A stretch of 64,000 nucleotides of DNA, taken from VRUE01 sp963840565. GTDB lineage: Bacteria; Actinomycetota; Thermoleophilia; Solirubrobacterales; 70-9. The notes under the pieces are model-generated. The model had not been told where the DNA came from. It ran no database searches and saw only the letters and a list, made by a program, of their open reading frames with translations. Positions within the stretch are counted from its first letter, which is position 1. Every line of letters begins with the position of its first letter. Shown one piece after another: positions 33,529 through 42,404 of the stretch. The position numbers and the translations under genes are program-made. The stretch covers positions 366,251 to 430,250 of the forward strand of contig CAWIZH010000003.1 of NCBI GenBank assembly GCA_963840565.1, in the 5' to 3' direction.

Positions 33529-34703
33529 TTAACTCCTTGCGATTCTTCGATGTCTTCGATCAGCGAGACGGCGTCCTCGCGCGAGCGCAGATCGTGGCCG
33601 GTCGCCGCTTCGCGACGGCGCGGCGGCAGCGACTCGGTCTGGATCGGGCTCGCGTAGCGCTCCTCGTAGAGGTTGATCCCGAAGGGCAGCTCGTAGGGCA
33701 GGCCACGGTAGAGGGCGACGCGGCCGCTGTCGTCGGTGCCGAGGAACCAGACCTGGCGGTTGCCGTACCAGGCGCCGAAGGCAACCGCAGCGAGCACGAC
33801 GAGCACCGCAAGGACCTTGGCGGCCGTGCGCAGGCGGCGGCGCGGTTGCTTCGTGGCGATCTGCTCGCGGCGCTCGCGGGCGGCATCGGCCGCGGCGCGA
33901 CGGCGGACCTCGGTGGTGGTCAGTCCCGCCTCGGCCGCGGTGCTGCCGATCAGCGTCGCGTCCTCATGGCTCTGCTGCGGAGCCGCCGCGTCTTCGAGCC
34001 GGAAGGCAAGCGCGGTGATGTTGTCGCGGCCGCCGGCGCGATTGGCTTCGTCGACCAGCCCCCGCACGGCCGCGTCCATCGAGGTTGCGCCGGCGAGCAG
34101 TTTGGCGATCTGCTCTTCCCCCAGCATCGTCGTCAGCCCGTCCGAGCAGATCAAGAAGACGTCGCCGGGCGCCGCCGGCACGGTCTGCACGTCGGGCTCG
34201 ACCTCGGGTTCGGGGCCGAGCGCCCGGGTGATGATCGAGCGCTGTGGGTGGTCCTCAGCCTGGGCGTCGGTGAGCTGCCCCTTGCGTCGCATCTCCTCGA
34301 CCAGCGAGTGATCGCGGGTGAGCTGCTCGAGCCGGCCCGCGCGGAGGCGATAGGCGCGGCTGTCGCCGACGTGGCCGATCGCGACCTCTTCGGAGCGGGC
34401 GTTGACGATCACCGCGGTCAGCGTCGTGCCCATCCCGGCCAGCGAGGGGTCGGTTCGGGCCAGCTCGTGAATGTTGCGGTTGGCGGTCGCGATCGTCTCG
34501 CGCAGCAGCCGCTCCGGTGAACCGTCGGGAAGGTCGACGTCGAAAGCGTCGGCGGCGGTTTTGGAGGCGACCTCGCCCGCCTGGGCGCCGCCCATCCCAT
34601 CGGCGACGACGAAGATCGGCGCCCGCACGAAGAAGGAGTCCTCGTTGGCGTTGCGCTGGCGCCCCGTGTCGGAGCGGAAGGCCTGGTCGTCGATCCTCAG
34701 CAT
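33525..34703 (-). CDS. pstP: PP2C-type Ser/Thr phosphatase
   Basis: A 392-residue membrane phosphatase. The PP2C domain (residues 1-240) has RNANEDSFFV, VADGMGGAQAGEVAS, GMGTTLTAVIV, IGHVGDSRAYRLR, LICSDGLTTML and GGRDNITALA, which provide the Mn/Mg-binding aspartates. A juxtamembrane basic region precedes a helix (VLAVLVVLAAVAFGAWY, about 303-319) and a short extracellular tail. It dephosphorylates PknB targets and the kinases themselves. Position in the operon matches mycobacterial pstP. Confidence 0.93.
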   Translation of the reverse strand: MLRIDDQAFRSDTGRQRNANEDSFFVRAPIFVVADGMGGAQAGEVASKTAADAFDVDLPDGSPERLLRETIATANRNIHELARTDPSLAGMGTTLTAVIVNARSEEVAIGHVGDSRAYRLRAGRLEQLTRDHSLVEEMRRKGQLTDAQAEDHPQRSIITRALGPEPEVEPDVQTVPAAPGDVFLICSDGLTTMLGEEQIAKLLAGATSMDAAVRGLVDEANRAGGRDNITALAFRLEDAAAPQQSHEDATLIGSTAAEAGLTTTEVRRRAAADAARERREQIATKQPRRRLRTAAKVLAVLVVLAAVAFGAWYGNRQVWFLGTDDSGRVALYRGLPYELPFGINLYEERYASPIQTESLPPRRREAATGHDLRSREDAVSLIEDIEESQGVK

Positions 34704-34706
34704 CGC

Positions 34707-35180
34707 TTACGCATGCGCCTCGTATCTGAACTCGGTGTCGCCGATCCGCACCACGTCGCCGTCGATCAGCTCCGCCTCCCCGTTGAGGGTGGCGTCGTTG
34801 AGCAGCGTGCCGTTGGTCGAGTTCATGTCCTCCACGTAGGTGTGGCCGTCGCGAGTAAAGATCCTGGCGTGTACGCCGGAGGCATAGCGGTCGTCGATCC
34901 GCACATCGGCTTCGCTCGAGCGACCGATCGAGAGACCGCCGATCAGGTCGAAGCGCTCGCCGGCGTCAAGGCCGCCGCCGCGCTCGGCGATCAGCCAGGC
35001 GTCGGTGGCGCCTGGCTGCGGGGCCAAGCCGGGCACCTGGTGGAACCCGGTCGCGTCGGGTCCCGGCGAGGCGGTGCGGCGCAGGTCCTTGAGCGCGCTG
35101 CGGGCGATCCAGAGCAGGAAGAGGTAGAGGACGGCGAGGAAGCCGAACTTGAGCGCTACCGAGATCGGGGCGTAGTCCAC
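34707..35180 (-). CDS. fhaB: FHA-domain protein FhaB (FipA-like)
   Basis: A 157-residue protein with an N-terminal membrane helix (LKFGFLAVLYLFLLWIA) and a C-terminal FHA domain binding phosphothreonine: LSIGRSSEADVRIDDRYASG, HARI, then NSTNGTLLNDATLNG. In mycobacteria FhaB recruits division and wall proteins after PknB/PknA phosphorylation. Start GTG 35180, 9 bases after the fhaA stop. Confidence 0.92.
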   Translation of the reverse strand: MDYAPISVALKFGFLAVLYLFLLWIARSALKDLRRTASPGPDATGFHQVPGLAPQPGATDAWLIAERGGGLDAGERFDLIGGLSIGRSSEADVRIDDRYASGVHARIFTRDGHTYVEDMNSTNGTLLNDATLNGEAELIDGDVVRIGDTEFRYEAHA

Positions 35181-35189
35181 GCTGGTGGC

Positions 35190-35963
35190 CTACTGCTCGA
35201 TGTCGAAGAGGAAGGTCGTGGTGCCGATCGTGACCTGGTCGCCGGGGCTGAGCCGGGTCGAGGAGACGCGGCGGCCGTTCACCTTGACGCCGTTGGTCGA
35301 GCCGAGGTCGGCGATCGTCCAGTCGCCGGTCTGCGAGCGGCGCAGCTCGGCGTGGCGGCGGGAGACGTTGGGGTCGGCAAGCACGCACTCGGCCTGCTTC
35401 GAACGACCGATCGTCGCCCGCGGCCCCTCCAGCACGTAACGGCGGTCGTCGAGCGAGACCACGGCGCGGGTGACGACCATCGCTTCCGCCCGCTGCTCGG
35501 GAGTCGCTGCCGGCGCCGGTTTCTCTTTCACCGCCGAGTAGACCATCGTGTGCCCCTCCTCCCCCTGGCGCGGTGCCTCGCCCTCCCGCGCCGGCGGCTT
35601 GACCAGCCGCGTCTGGATCCCGAACTCGCCGAGCCGCAGGCGCTCGTCGGTCTTGAACTCGACCGCCGGCCGGGTCAAGAGATCGTAGTTGCGCCGCCGC
35701 GCGTGCTCGAGCAGGTAACCGGAGAGCTCTTGCTCGAGCGAGCGCTCGTAGCCCTCGAGCTTGACCCGGTCCTTAGTGGAGAGGAAGACCGTGTACTCGT
35801 TGGGGACGTAGACGCGGGCGACCCCCGCCGTCTTGTGGGCGTCCATCTCCTTGGCCAGCTTGCGGGCGAGCTCGACCGGCTGCACCTCGGAGCTGAAGGC
35901 GCGGCTGAAGACCCCCTCGACGAGGCCTTCGATGCGACTCTCGAGGTTGCGTAGGACGCTGAT
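35190..35963 (-). CDS. fhaA: FHA-domain protein FhaA (DUF3662), probable ATC start
   Basis: A protein of about 257 residues. N-terminal DUF3662 (SVLRNLESRIEGLVEGVF ... PVELARKLAKEMDAHKT), a disordered middle and a C-terminal FHA domain (ATIGRSKQAECVLADPN, SRRHAEL, GSTNGVKVNGR). The conserved part begins ISVLRNLE, where homologues are expected to begin M-x-VLRNLE, and AAAAGGAG lies 6 bases before ATC 35963. No ATG, GTG or TTG lies nearby; an ATG at 36167 would overlap the upstream kinase by about 140 bases. ATC initiation is therefore the most economical start, though a sequence error is possible. It is an early gene of the wall-signalling operon. Confidence 0.85.
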   Translation of the reverse strand: MSVLRNLESRIEGLVEGVFSRAFSSEVQPVELARKLAKEMDAHKTAGVARVYVPNEYTVFLSTKDRVKLEGYERSLEQELSGYLLEHARRRNYDLLTRPAVEFKTDERLRLGEFGIQTRLVKPPAREGEAPRQGEEGHTMVYSAVKEKPAPAATPEQRAEAMVVTRAVVSLDDRRYVLEGPRATIGRSKQAECVLADPNVSRRHAELRRSQTGDWTIADLGSTNGVKVNGRRVSSTRLSPGDQVTIGTTTFLFDIEQ

Positions 35964-36024
35964 CGTTGGCTCCTTTTCGCGAGGCAGGCGGCCGCTCGGG
36001 GTGGCGGGAAAACCGGCTGGAATC

Positions 36025-36945
36025 CTACGGCAGCAGGACGCCGTGACCGGCGGCGAGCCAGGCGCCGAGCATTGCGGCGACGGCAACCGCGCCGAGCCGC
36101 AGGCGCAGTGAGCGCTCGGCGCGTGGCGGATCGTCGGCAAGAGCGTCGAGTGAGCTTTCGATCGCACCGCCGAGCTCCTCCAGCGGCGGTCGCCGATCCG
36201 GGCGGGTCTGCAGGCAGGCGTCGACCGCGTCGCTGAGCTCGCGCGGCAAGTCTGGACGAAGGCGGCGCAGGGGCCGCTGACGGCCGCCGATCGCGCGCGC
36301 CGTCGCCGCCGGGGTCGAGCGGCGGGTCGGGTGCTCGCCGCTCCAGCACTCGTAAAGCGTCAGCGCCAGCGAGTAAACGTCGGCCTCGGGACCAGCGGCG
36401 CGGCCTTCGGCCTGCTCGGGCGACATGTAGGCGAGGGTGCCGACGACGTCGCCGGGCGCGGTCAGCGCCGCGGCGTCGGTGAGGCGGGCGACGCCGAAGT
36501 CCATCAGCTTGGCGCGCGGCTCACCGTTCTCGGTGACGAGCACGTTCTGCGGCTTGATGTCGCGGTGCACGACCGAGCGGCAGTGGGCATGGTCGAGCGC
36601 CTCGCAGAGATCGGCGCCGATCTCGCCGATCTCACGGTCGCTGAGCGAGCAGTCGCGATTGAGCTGGGCCAGTGTGTCGCCGTCGACGAGCTCGGTGACG
36701 AGCAGGGCGTTGCCGTCCTCCTCCCCCATCTCGTAGAGGGTGACTATCCCGGGGTGGTTGAGCCGCGCCGCGGCCTGCGCCTCGCGCATCACCCGTCCCG
36801 AGCCGCTGTCGCCGCCGGATTCGATCGCCTTGACCGCAACCGGGCGCTCGAGGCGGCCATCCCAGGCCTCGTAGACGGTGCCGAAACCGCCGCTGCCGAT
36901 GCGACGCTCGATCAAGAAACGGTTGAGGACCAGGGAGCCGACCAC
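36025..36945 (-). CDS. Ser/Thr protein kinase with C-terminal membrane helix
   Basis: A kinase of about 306 residues. Glycine loop GSGGFGTVYEAWDG, lysine in VAVKAIES, catalytic loop VVHRDIKPQNVLVT, DFGVARLT, GTLAYMSPEQAEG. The C-terminus ends in one helix (LRLGAVAVAAMLGAWLAAGHG) with almost nothing outside, so it has no sensor domain of its own. GTG 36945 (VVGSLVLNRFLIERRIG) is chosen since an ATG at 37020 would overlap the divergent gene. It precedes fhaA by 61 bases in the same direction and may supply the PknA role missing from this operon. Confidence 0.87.
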   Translation of the reverse strand: MVGSLVLNRFLIERRIGSGGFGTVYEAWDGRLERPVAVKAIESGGDSGSGRVMREAQAAARLNHPGIVTLYEMGEEDGNALLVTELVDGDTLAQLNRDCSLSDREIGEIGADLCEALDHAHCRSVVHRDIKPQNVLVTENGEPRAKLMDFGVARLTDAAALTAPGDVVGTLAYMSPEQAEGRAAGPEADVYSLALTLYECWSGEHPTRRSTPAATARAIGGRQRPLRRLRPDLPRELSDAVDACLQTRPDRRPPLEELGGAIESSLDALADDPPRAERSLRLRLGAVAVAAMLGAWLAAGHGVLLP

Positions 36946-37001
36946 TGCACTTCCCGGCTTCGCCGCGAATCCGCTTCTTCCTGCGACATACTCCCTGCTT
37001 C

Positions 37002-38042
37002 TTGGAGGATTCTTCCGCAAACCGGCCGGGTCGCCGGGCCCGGCCTCGCCGCCGCCCTGAACGCCAGCAGATCCTGCTGCGGCGTGGGCTTGCGCTGGGC
37101 GGCGGGATCCTGGTCCTGATCCTCGTCGTGCTCGGGGTCAAGGGTTGCCTCGACGCGCGCAAGGACCGGGCGCTGAGTGACTACGCCCGCAACGTCAGCC
37201 AGATCGTCGAAGAGACCGGCCAGACCAGCAAAGGGTTCTTCGCCAAGCTCGACGAACCCGGCAGCCTCTCGGTGACCGAATTCGTCAACCAGGTCAGCGC
37301 CGACCGCAGCGCGATGGACGGCTACGCCGACCGCATCGACAGCCTCAGCGCGCCCGGTGACATGAGCCACGCCCAAAATGCGCTCGAGCTCGTCTACGAG
37401 CTGCGGGCCAGCGCGATGGACGAGATCGCCGACGAGATGAGCACCGCGCTTGGCGACGTCGGCTCCGAGAAAGCGGCCTCGAGCATCTCGAAGCAGATGC
37501 AGAAGCTGCTCTCCGCCGACGTGCTCTACGAATCCGTGGTGCGGCCGGAGATCAACGGCGTGCTCGAATCGAACGGGATCGACGGCGACGACGTGCCGAA
37601 AAGCACCTTCCTCCCGGAGGGGACCAAGTGGCTCGAAGAAAGCGCGGTCAGCACGGCGCTGGAATCGGTCAGCGGATCGAGCACGGCGGCGAGCGGCGGC
37701 CTGCACGGGCTAGGTCTGATCGGCACCAGCATCAACGGCACCGAACTGACAGCTGAATCGACCACCTCGGTGGCCGGCGAAGGAACGCCGGAAGTCGAAG
37801 TGCAGGTGCAAAACCAGGGCGAATCGACCGAGAACGGCATTTCCGTTTCGGTCACGGTCAGCGGCGGCAGCACCCTCAGCGGCACGATCAGCAGCATCGC
37901 GGTGGGCGAAACTGAAACCGCTCTGATCCCGCTGACACCGGCACCGGAAGGGGAAGTGACGCTCGAAGTCGACGTCGCCACCGTGCCGGGCGAGCACGTC
38001 TCCGACAACAACAAGGCCAGCTACACCGTCGCCTTCGAATAG
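37002..38042 (+). CDS. Membrane-anchored protein with C-terminal CARDB-like domain
   Basis: A 346-residue protein: basic N-terminus (RPGRRARPRRRPERQQ), one membrane helix at about 33-49 (GGGILVLILVVLGVKG), an extracellular alpha-helical region (50-215) and a C-terminal Ig-like CARDB domain (VEVQVQNQGESTENGISVSV ... PGEHVSDNNKASYTV). TTG 37002 is the start that keeps the anchor; CATACT (36987-36992) may be its -10. It is divergent from the kinase and 5 bases upstream of pheA. Its function is unknown; an envelope adhesive or scaffold role is likely from architecture. Confidence 0.78.
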   Translation: MEDSSANRPGRRARPRRRPERQQILLRRGLALGGGILVLILVVLGVKGCLDARKDRALSDYARNVSQIVEETGQTSKGFFAKLDEPGSLSVTEFVNQVSADRSAMDGYADRIDSLSAPGDMSHAQNALELVYELRASAMDEIADEMSTALGDVGSEKAASSISKQMQKLLSADVLYESVVRPEINGVLESNGIDGDDVPKSTFLPEGTKWLEESAVSTALESVSGSSTAASGGLHGLGLIGTSINGTELTAESTTSVAGEGTPEVEVQVQNQGESTENGISVSVTVSGGSTLSGTISSIAVGETETALIPLTPAPEGEVTLEVDVATVPGEHVSDNNKASYTVAFE

Positions 38043-38047
38043 GTCCC

Positions 38048-38884
38048 GTGAAGATCGCCTACCTGGGGCCGGCGGGAACCTTCACCGAGGACGCGCTGCG
38101 CGAGGCACTCGAGGCGCGAACCGATTTCGAGCGACTGCGCGCCGCAACGATTCACGCGGCGATCGTCGCGGTCGAGTGCGGTGAGGCGGACCGGGCGCTG
38201 GTGCCATTTGAGAACTCGATCGAGGGATCGGTGCGCAGCACGCTCGACACCCTCGCCTTCGATGCGGAGAAAGTGACGATCGTCGGTGAGCACGACTTCG
38301 CCGTGCGGGCAATGCTGCTCGGACGGGAGGCGCGGGAGCTCGAGCAGATCGCCGTCGTGCTCTCGCATCCGCAGCCGCTGGCGCAGTGCGCGCGCTTTCT
38401 GCGTGAGAACCTGCCGGACGCCGAGCTGCGAGCCGTCAGCAGCACGGCCGAGGCGGTTCGCCTGGTCAGCGAGTCGGAGCAGCCGTGGGCCGCGATCGGC
38501 GCCCGCTCAGCCGCCGAGCTCTACGGCTGCACGATCCTGCGCGAGGGGGTCGAGGACGAGGCCAACAACGTCACCCGCTTCGTTTGGATCGCCCCAGCGG
38601 GCACCGAGCCCCTGGGTGGAGACGCCTGGAAGACCTCGCTGGTCTTCTCGGAGTTGGGCGAAGATCACCCGGGCGCGCTGGTCAACGCGCTGCGCGAGTT
38701 CTCCTCGCGCGAGGTCAACCTGAGCCGGATCGAGTCGCGTCCCCTGCGGCTCGGATTGGGCCGCTACATGTTCTTCTGCGACCTCGAGGGAGCGCAAACG
38801 GAGACCTCCGTCTCAGGGGCGATTGAGGCACTGCGAACCAAGGCCGAATCGGTTCGAATATTGGGCTCCTACCCAACTGCGTAG
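38048..38884 (+). CDS. pheA: Prephenate dehydratase
   Basis: A 278-residue monofunctional PheA that turns prephenate into phenylpyruvate for phenylalanine synthesis. The N-terminal catalytic domain has AYLGPAGTFTEDAL, VPFENSIEGSV, HPQPLAQC and NNVTRF (Thr-Arg-Phe); the C-terminal ACT domain (KTSLVFSELGEDHPGALVNA ... NLSRIESRP) provides phenylalanine feedback through the GALV and ESRP motifs. GTG 38048 lies 5 bases after the CARDB gene stop, so it is probably co-transcribed. No chorismate mutase domain is fused. Confidence 0.95.
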   Translation: MKIAYLGPAGTFTEDALREALEARTDFERLRAATIHAAIVAVECGEADRALVPFENSIEGSVRSTLDTLAFDAEKVTIVGEHDFAVRAMLLGREARELEQIAVVLSHPQPLAQCARFLRENLPDAELRAVSSTAEAVRLVSESEQPWAAIGARSAAELYGCTILREGVEDEANNVTRFVWIAPAGTEPLGGDAWKTSLVFSELGEDHPGALVNALREFSSREVNLSRIESRPLRLGLGRYMFFCDLEGAQTETSVSGAIEALRTKAESVRILGSYPTA

Positions 38885-38898
38885 AATTCCCGGGCAAC

Positions 38899-39405
38899 AT
38901 GGCACGTGTGCTCGTACTCAACGCAACGTATGAGCCGATCAACGTATGCACGTTGAGAAGGGCTGCTGTGCTCCTGCTGAAGGAAAAGGCCGAGTTGCTC
39001 GAGCGCCGCGAAGGCGCAATCCACTCCGAGCACATGACGATGGAGCGCCCCGACGTGATCCGCCTGGTCAGCTACGTGCGGATCCCTCGCGAAGCGCACA
39101 GGAGGAAGATCACCCGCCGCGCGGTGCTCGCGCGGGACTCGTGGACCTGCCAGTACTGCGGCTCGCGCAAATCGGGCCTCACGGTCGACCACGTGATCCC
39201 CCGCAGCCGCGGCGGCAAATCGGTCTGGGAGAACATCGTCGCCGCCTGCGCATCCTGCAACAGGCGCAAGGGCAACCGCTTGCCACGCGAGATCCACATG
39301 CATCCTCAGAACACGCCGAAGGCACCGGGGCCCACGGTGTTCATTCAGGTGGCCAGTCCCAAGATTCCGCAGAACTGGCAGCAGTATTTGCCAGCGGCTG
39401 CTTAG
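38899..39405 (+). CDS. HNH endonuclease
   Basis: A 168-residue protein. N-terminal VLVLNATYEPINVCTLRRAA is conserved in this stand-alone family. The HNH fold has CQYCGSRKSGLTVDHVIPRS and NIVAACASCNRRKGNRLP: two CxxC pairs bind zinc and DHVIPRSRGG holds the catalytic His. Widespread in actinobacteria and cyanobacteria; its biological role is uncertain (DNA repair or defence). A TAGAAT -10-like box (38882-38887) is 11 bases upstream. Structured repeat C1 starts 3 bases after its stop. Confidence 0.9.
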   Translation: MARVLVLNATYEPINVCTLRRAAVLLLKEKAELLERREGAIHSEHMTMERPDVIRLVSYVRIPREAHRRKITRRAVLARDSWTCQYCGSRKSGLTVDHVIPRSRGGKSVWENIVAACASCNRRKGNRLPREIHMHPQNTPKAPGPTVFIQVASPKIPQNWQQYLPAAA

Positions 39406-39821
39406 GGAGGGCAGCGGGGAGGTCTTGTCGGTTCCCAGCACCGCCTATTCGGCGGTGCAATCGAGTGCCGCTTCGCGGCTCACCATCACTTTGCAGAGCC
39501 GCTCAACGCGAGGATCCGACAAGACCTCCCCGCTGCCCTACAAACCGCCTAGGTGGGATCGAAGCTTTCCTTTTCCTGGAGCGCCCAAGCTTTTCGGCTG
39601 CGGACCGATTCCTGAGCGGCTCGTGGTGGAAGCTGAGAGTCGAAAGGTCGAGACATGACAAGCGTCCTCTGGCTCGTGGCGGAGGGGACGGCGGCGCGAA
39701 GCTTCTCGCCTCTTCAGCTTCTATGGCGAGGAAGCAGGCGTTCTACGGGCTGGTGGGGAGGGTCTTCCCGGATCCTCGCGAAGCGGCTCCGCAGAGGGGT
39801 TCTAGGCCCCGAAGGGGCTCA
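39406..39821. other. HNH-gyrA intergenic region carrying two C repeats
   Basis: About 416 bases between the HNH stop and the gyrA stop. It holds repeat C1 (39408-39539), about 200 bases with no convincing gene, and most of repeat C2 (39746-39877). Small open frames here come from the repeats. Confidence 0.6.
39408..39539 (-). repeat. Structured repeat C1
   Basis: A perfect 24-bp outer stem (39408-39431 with 39516-39539) around an 84-base interior. Read on the minus strand, the interior holds ATCCTCGCG, the hairpin GCCGC-GAA-GCGGC and the hairpin GCACCGCC-GAATA-GGCGGTGC, then GGGAA. The interior has exactly the same length as in C2 and the same order of hairpins, while the outer stem differs. 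It starts 3 bases after the HNH stop. Confidence 0.88.
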
Positions 39822-39877
39822 TTAATTAGCACCGCCCGTTGGCGGTGCTTGGGAACCGGGAAGACCCTCCCCACCAG
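39746..39877 (+). repeat. Structured repeat C2, encodes gyrA end
   Basis: A perfect 24-bp outer stem (39746-39769 with 39854-39877) around an 84-base interior: ATCCTCGCGAAGCGG, hairpin GCGG-CT-CCGC, hairpin GCCCC-GAA-GGGGC, hairpin GCACCGCC-CGTT-GGCGGTGC, then TTGGGAA. The layout is a multi-branch cloverleaf. The gyrA stop (39822-39824) lies inside, so the right arm encodes the end of GyrA. Confidence 0.9.
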
Positions 39878-42386
39878 CCTCTACTCCCCCAAGCTCCTCA
39901 TGTCCGTCCTGCTCGTCGTCCGAGTCTTCGTCGATGACCAGGGCAACGGCGCTTACGCAGTCGTCGTCCTTCATGTTCATCACTTTGACGCCCTGGGTCG
40001 AGCGGCCCATTTGGGAGATGCCGCCGGCGCGGGTGCGCTGGACCATGCCGCTCTGGGAGATGAAGAGCAGGTCCTGGTGCTCGCGGACGATCAGGGCGCC
40101 GGCGAGGCCGCCCTTCTTTGCGGTCAGTTTTGCCGTCAACACACCCTTGGTGCCGCGGCCCTTGACCGGGTACTCGGAGACCTGAGTGCGCTTGCCGTAG
40201 CCGTTCTCGGTGACGACGAAGAGCTCGGAGTCGTCGCGGGCGATGTCCATCGCCAAGACCCGGTTGGGCTCGCCGTTGACCTTGGCCGAGACGTTCATTC
40301 CTTTGACGCCGCTGGTGTCTCGTCCCATCGGCCGCACTTTCTCCTCCGAGAAGCGCGACGCGTGGCCGGACTTGGAGACGAGCAGGATGTCGTCGTCACC
40401 CGAGGTGAGGCGGACCTGGACCAGCTCGTCGGCGTCGCGGATCTTGATCGCGATGATCCCGTCGGCGCGGATCGGCGTGTTGTAGGCCTTGAACTCGGTC
40501 TTCTTGACCAGGCCCTGCGCGGTGGCGAAGACCAGGTACTTGTTCTCGCCGAAGTCGCGAGTCGGGATCACCGCGGTGACCTTCTCGCCGTCGCGCAAAG
40601 GCAGCACGTTGACCAGGGCGCGTCCTTTAGAGGTGCGCGAGCCCTCCGGCAGCTCGTAGACCTTGAGCCGGTAGACCTTGCCGCGGTTGGTGAAGAAGAG
40701 CAGGAAGTCGTGGGTCGAGCAGATGTGCAGGTGCTCGATGTAGTCGTCCTCCTTCATGTCCATCCCCATCACGCCGCGGCCGCCGCGGTGCTGCTGGCGG
40801 TAGGTGGCGAGCGGCAACCTCTTGGCGTAGCCCGAGTGGGTTATCGAGATCACCATCTGCTGGTCGGCGATCATGTCCTCGATGTTCATGTCGCCCTCGA
40901 AATGGGTGACCTCGGTGCGCCGCTCGTCGCCGAAGCGCTGGTCGACCTCGTCGAGCTCTTCGACGACCACCGCGTCGATCCGGGCCGGGTCGCCGAGGAT
41001 CGAGCGCAGCTCGGCGATCCGCTTGGCCAGCTCCTCGTGCTCCTCGCGCAGCTTGTCGGACTCCAGCGCGGTGAGGCGAGAGAGGCGCATGTCGAGGATC
41101 GCCTGTGCCTGCTCGGCCGAGAGCTCAAAGCGCTCGATCAGGCCGGTCTTCGCCGTTTCGGAGTCGGCCGAGCCGCGGATCAGGGCGATCACCGCGTCGA
41201 GGTTGTCGAGCGCGATCAGCAGGCCCTCGAGGATGTGGGCGCGGGCCTCGGCGCGGCGCAGCTCGAACTGGGTGCGGCGGATCACCACCTCGCGCTGGTG
41301 GCTGACGTAGTGCTCGATGATCTCCTTGAGGCCGAGCGGCTTCGGCACGCCGTCGACGAGGGCGACCATGTTGATGCCGAAGGTGCTCTGCATCGGCGTT
41401 CGCTTGTAGAGCTGGTTGAGCACGACCTCGGGCGGGTCGCCGCCGCGCTTGGTCTCGATCACCAGGCGCATCCCCGACTTGTCCGACTCGTCGCGCAGGT
41501 CGGAGATGCCGGTGATCTTTTTGTCCCTGACCAGGTCGGCGATCTTCGAAACCAATCCACCGTCGCCGAGCTTCTTGACCATGAAGGGCAGCTCGGTGAC
41601 GACGATCGCGTCGCGGCCTCCCTTGATCGGCTCAACGTGGGCGCGGGCGCGGATCCGCACCGAGGCGCGGCCGGTCGCGTAGGCCTCGCTGATCCCTTCG
41701 GCGCTCATGATCCCGCCGCCGGGGAAATCGGGGCCTTTGACGTACTCCATCAGGCCGGAGAGGTCGATTCCGGGGTTGGCGATATACGCCTTGACCGCGC
41801 CGATCGTCTCGCTGAGATTGTGCGGTGGAATATTGGTCGCCATCCCGACCGCGATCCCAGACGAGCCGTTGACCAGCAGGTTGGGGAAACGGGCGGGCAA
41901 CACCAGTGGCTCCCGCAGGGATTCGTCGTAGTTGGGGCCCCACTCGACCGTGTCGGCCTCGATGTCGCGCAGCAGCTCGGTCGAGAGCCGCGCCAGCCGC
42001 GCCTCGGTGTAGCGCATCGCGGCCGGCGGATCGTCGTCGATCGAGCCGAAGTTGCCCTGGCCGTCGACGAGCATGTAGCGCAGCGAGAAGTCCTGCGCCA
42101 TGCGAGCGAGGGTGTCGTAGATCGCGCTGTCGCCGTGCGGGTGGTACTTGCCCATTACCTCGCCGACGATGGTGGCCGACTTGCGGTAGGGCCGGTTCGG
42201 CTGCAGGCCAAGGTCGTGCATCGCGTAAAGCACGCGGCGATGCACGGGCTTCAAGCCGTCGCGGACATCGGGCAGGGCGCGCCCGACGATCACGCTCATC
42301 GCGTAGTCGAGATACGACGAGCGCATCTCGCTGGTCAGCTCGCGCTCCTCTATCCGCCCCCCGCTGAGAGCGTCTGCGCCCTCCAT
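39822..42386 (-). CDS. gyrA: DNA gyrase subunit A
   Basis: An 854-residue type IIA topoisomerase subunit. Quinolone-resistance region HPHGDSAIYDTLARMAQ with Ser and Asp at the positions of E. coli S83 and D87, i.e. the sensitive form; catalytic Tyr in MRYTEARLA; the C-terminal GyrA box QHRGGRG near residue 530 and six beta-pinwheel blades follow. The last about 18 residues (EGLPGSQAPPTGGAN region) and the stop are encoded by repeat C2, so the natural C-terminus was probably changed by that insertion. It follows gyrB with an 18-base gap. Confidence 0.96.
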   Translation of the reverse strand: MEGADALSGGRIEERELTSEMRSSYLDYAMSVIVGRALPDVRDGLKPVHRRVLYAMHDLGLQPNRPYRKSATIVGEVMGKYHPHGDSAIYDTLARMAQDFSLRYMLVDGQGNFGSIDDDPPAAMRYTEARLARLSTELLRDIEADTVEWGPNYDESLREPLVLPARFPNLLVNGSSGIAVGMATNIPPHNLSETIGAVKAYIANPGIDLSGLMEYVKGPDFPGGGIMSAEGISEAYATGRASVRIRARAHVEPIKGGRDAIVVTELPFMVKKLGDGGLVSKIADLVRDKKITGISDLRDESDKSGMRLVIETKRGGDPPEVVLNQLYKRTPMQSTFGINMVALVDGVPKPLGLKEIIEHYVSHQREVVIRRTQFELRRAEARAHILEGLLIALDNLDAVIALIRGSADSETAKTGLIERFELSAEQAQAILDMRLSRLTALESDKLREEHEELAKRIAELRSILGDPARIDAVVVEELDEVDQRFGDERRTEVTHFEGDMNIEDMIADQQMVISITHSGYAKRLPLATYRQQHRGGRGVMGMDMKEDDYIEHLHICSTHDFLLFFTNRGKVYRLKVYELPEGSRTSKGRALVNVLPLRDGEKVTAVIPTRDFGENKYLVFATAQGLVKKTEFKAYNTPIRADGIIAIKIRDADELVQVRLTSGDDDILLVSKSGHASRFSEEKVRPMGRDTSGVKGMNVSAKVNGEPNRVLAMDIARDDSELFVVTENGYGKRTQVSEYPVKGRGTKGVLTAKLTAKKGGLAGALIVREHQDLLFISQSGMVQRTRAGGISQMGRSTQGVKVMNMKDDDCVSAVALVIDEDSDDEQDGHEELGGVEAGGEGLPGSQAPPTGGAN

Positions 42387-42404
42387 CAGATCGACCCCCG
42401 CTCG

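Noticed and set aside
36946..37020. ATG 37020 as start of the kinase
   Set aside because: It would overlap the divergent gene start at 37002, and the extra 25 residues are not part of the kinase domain; GTG 36945 is simpler.
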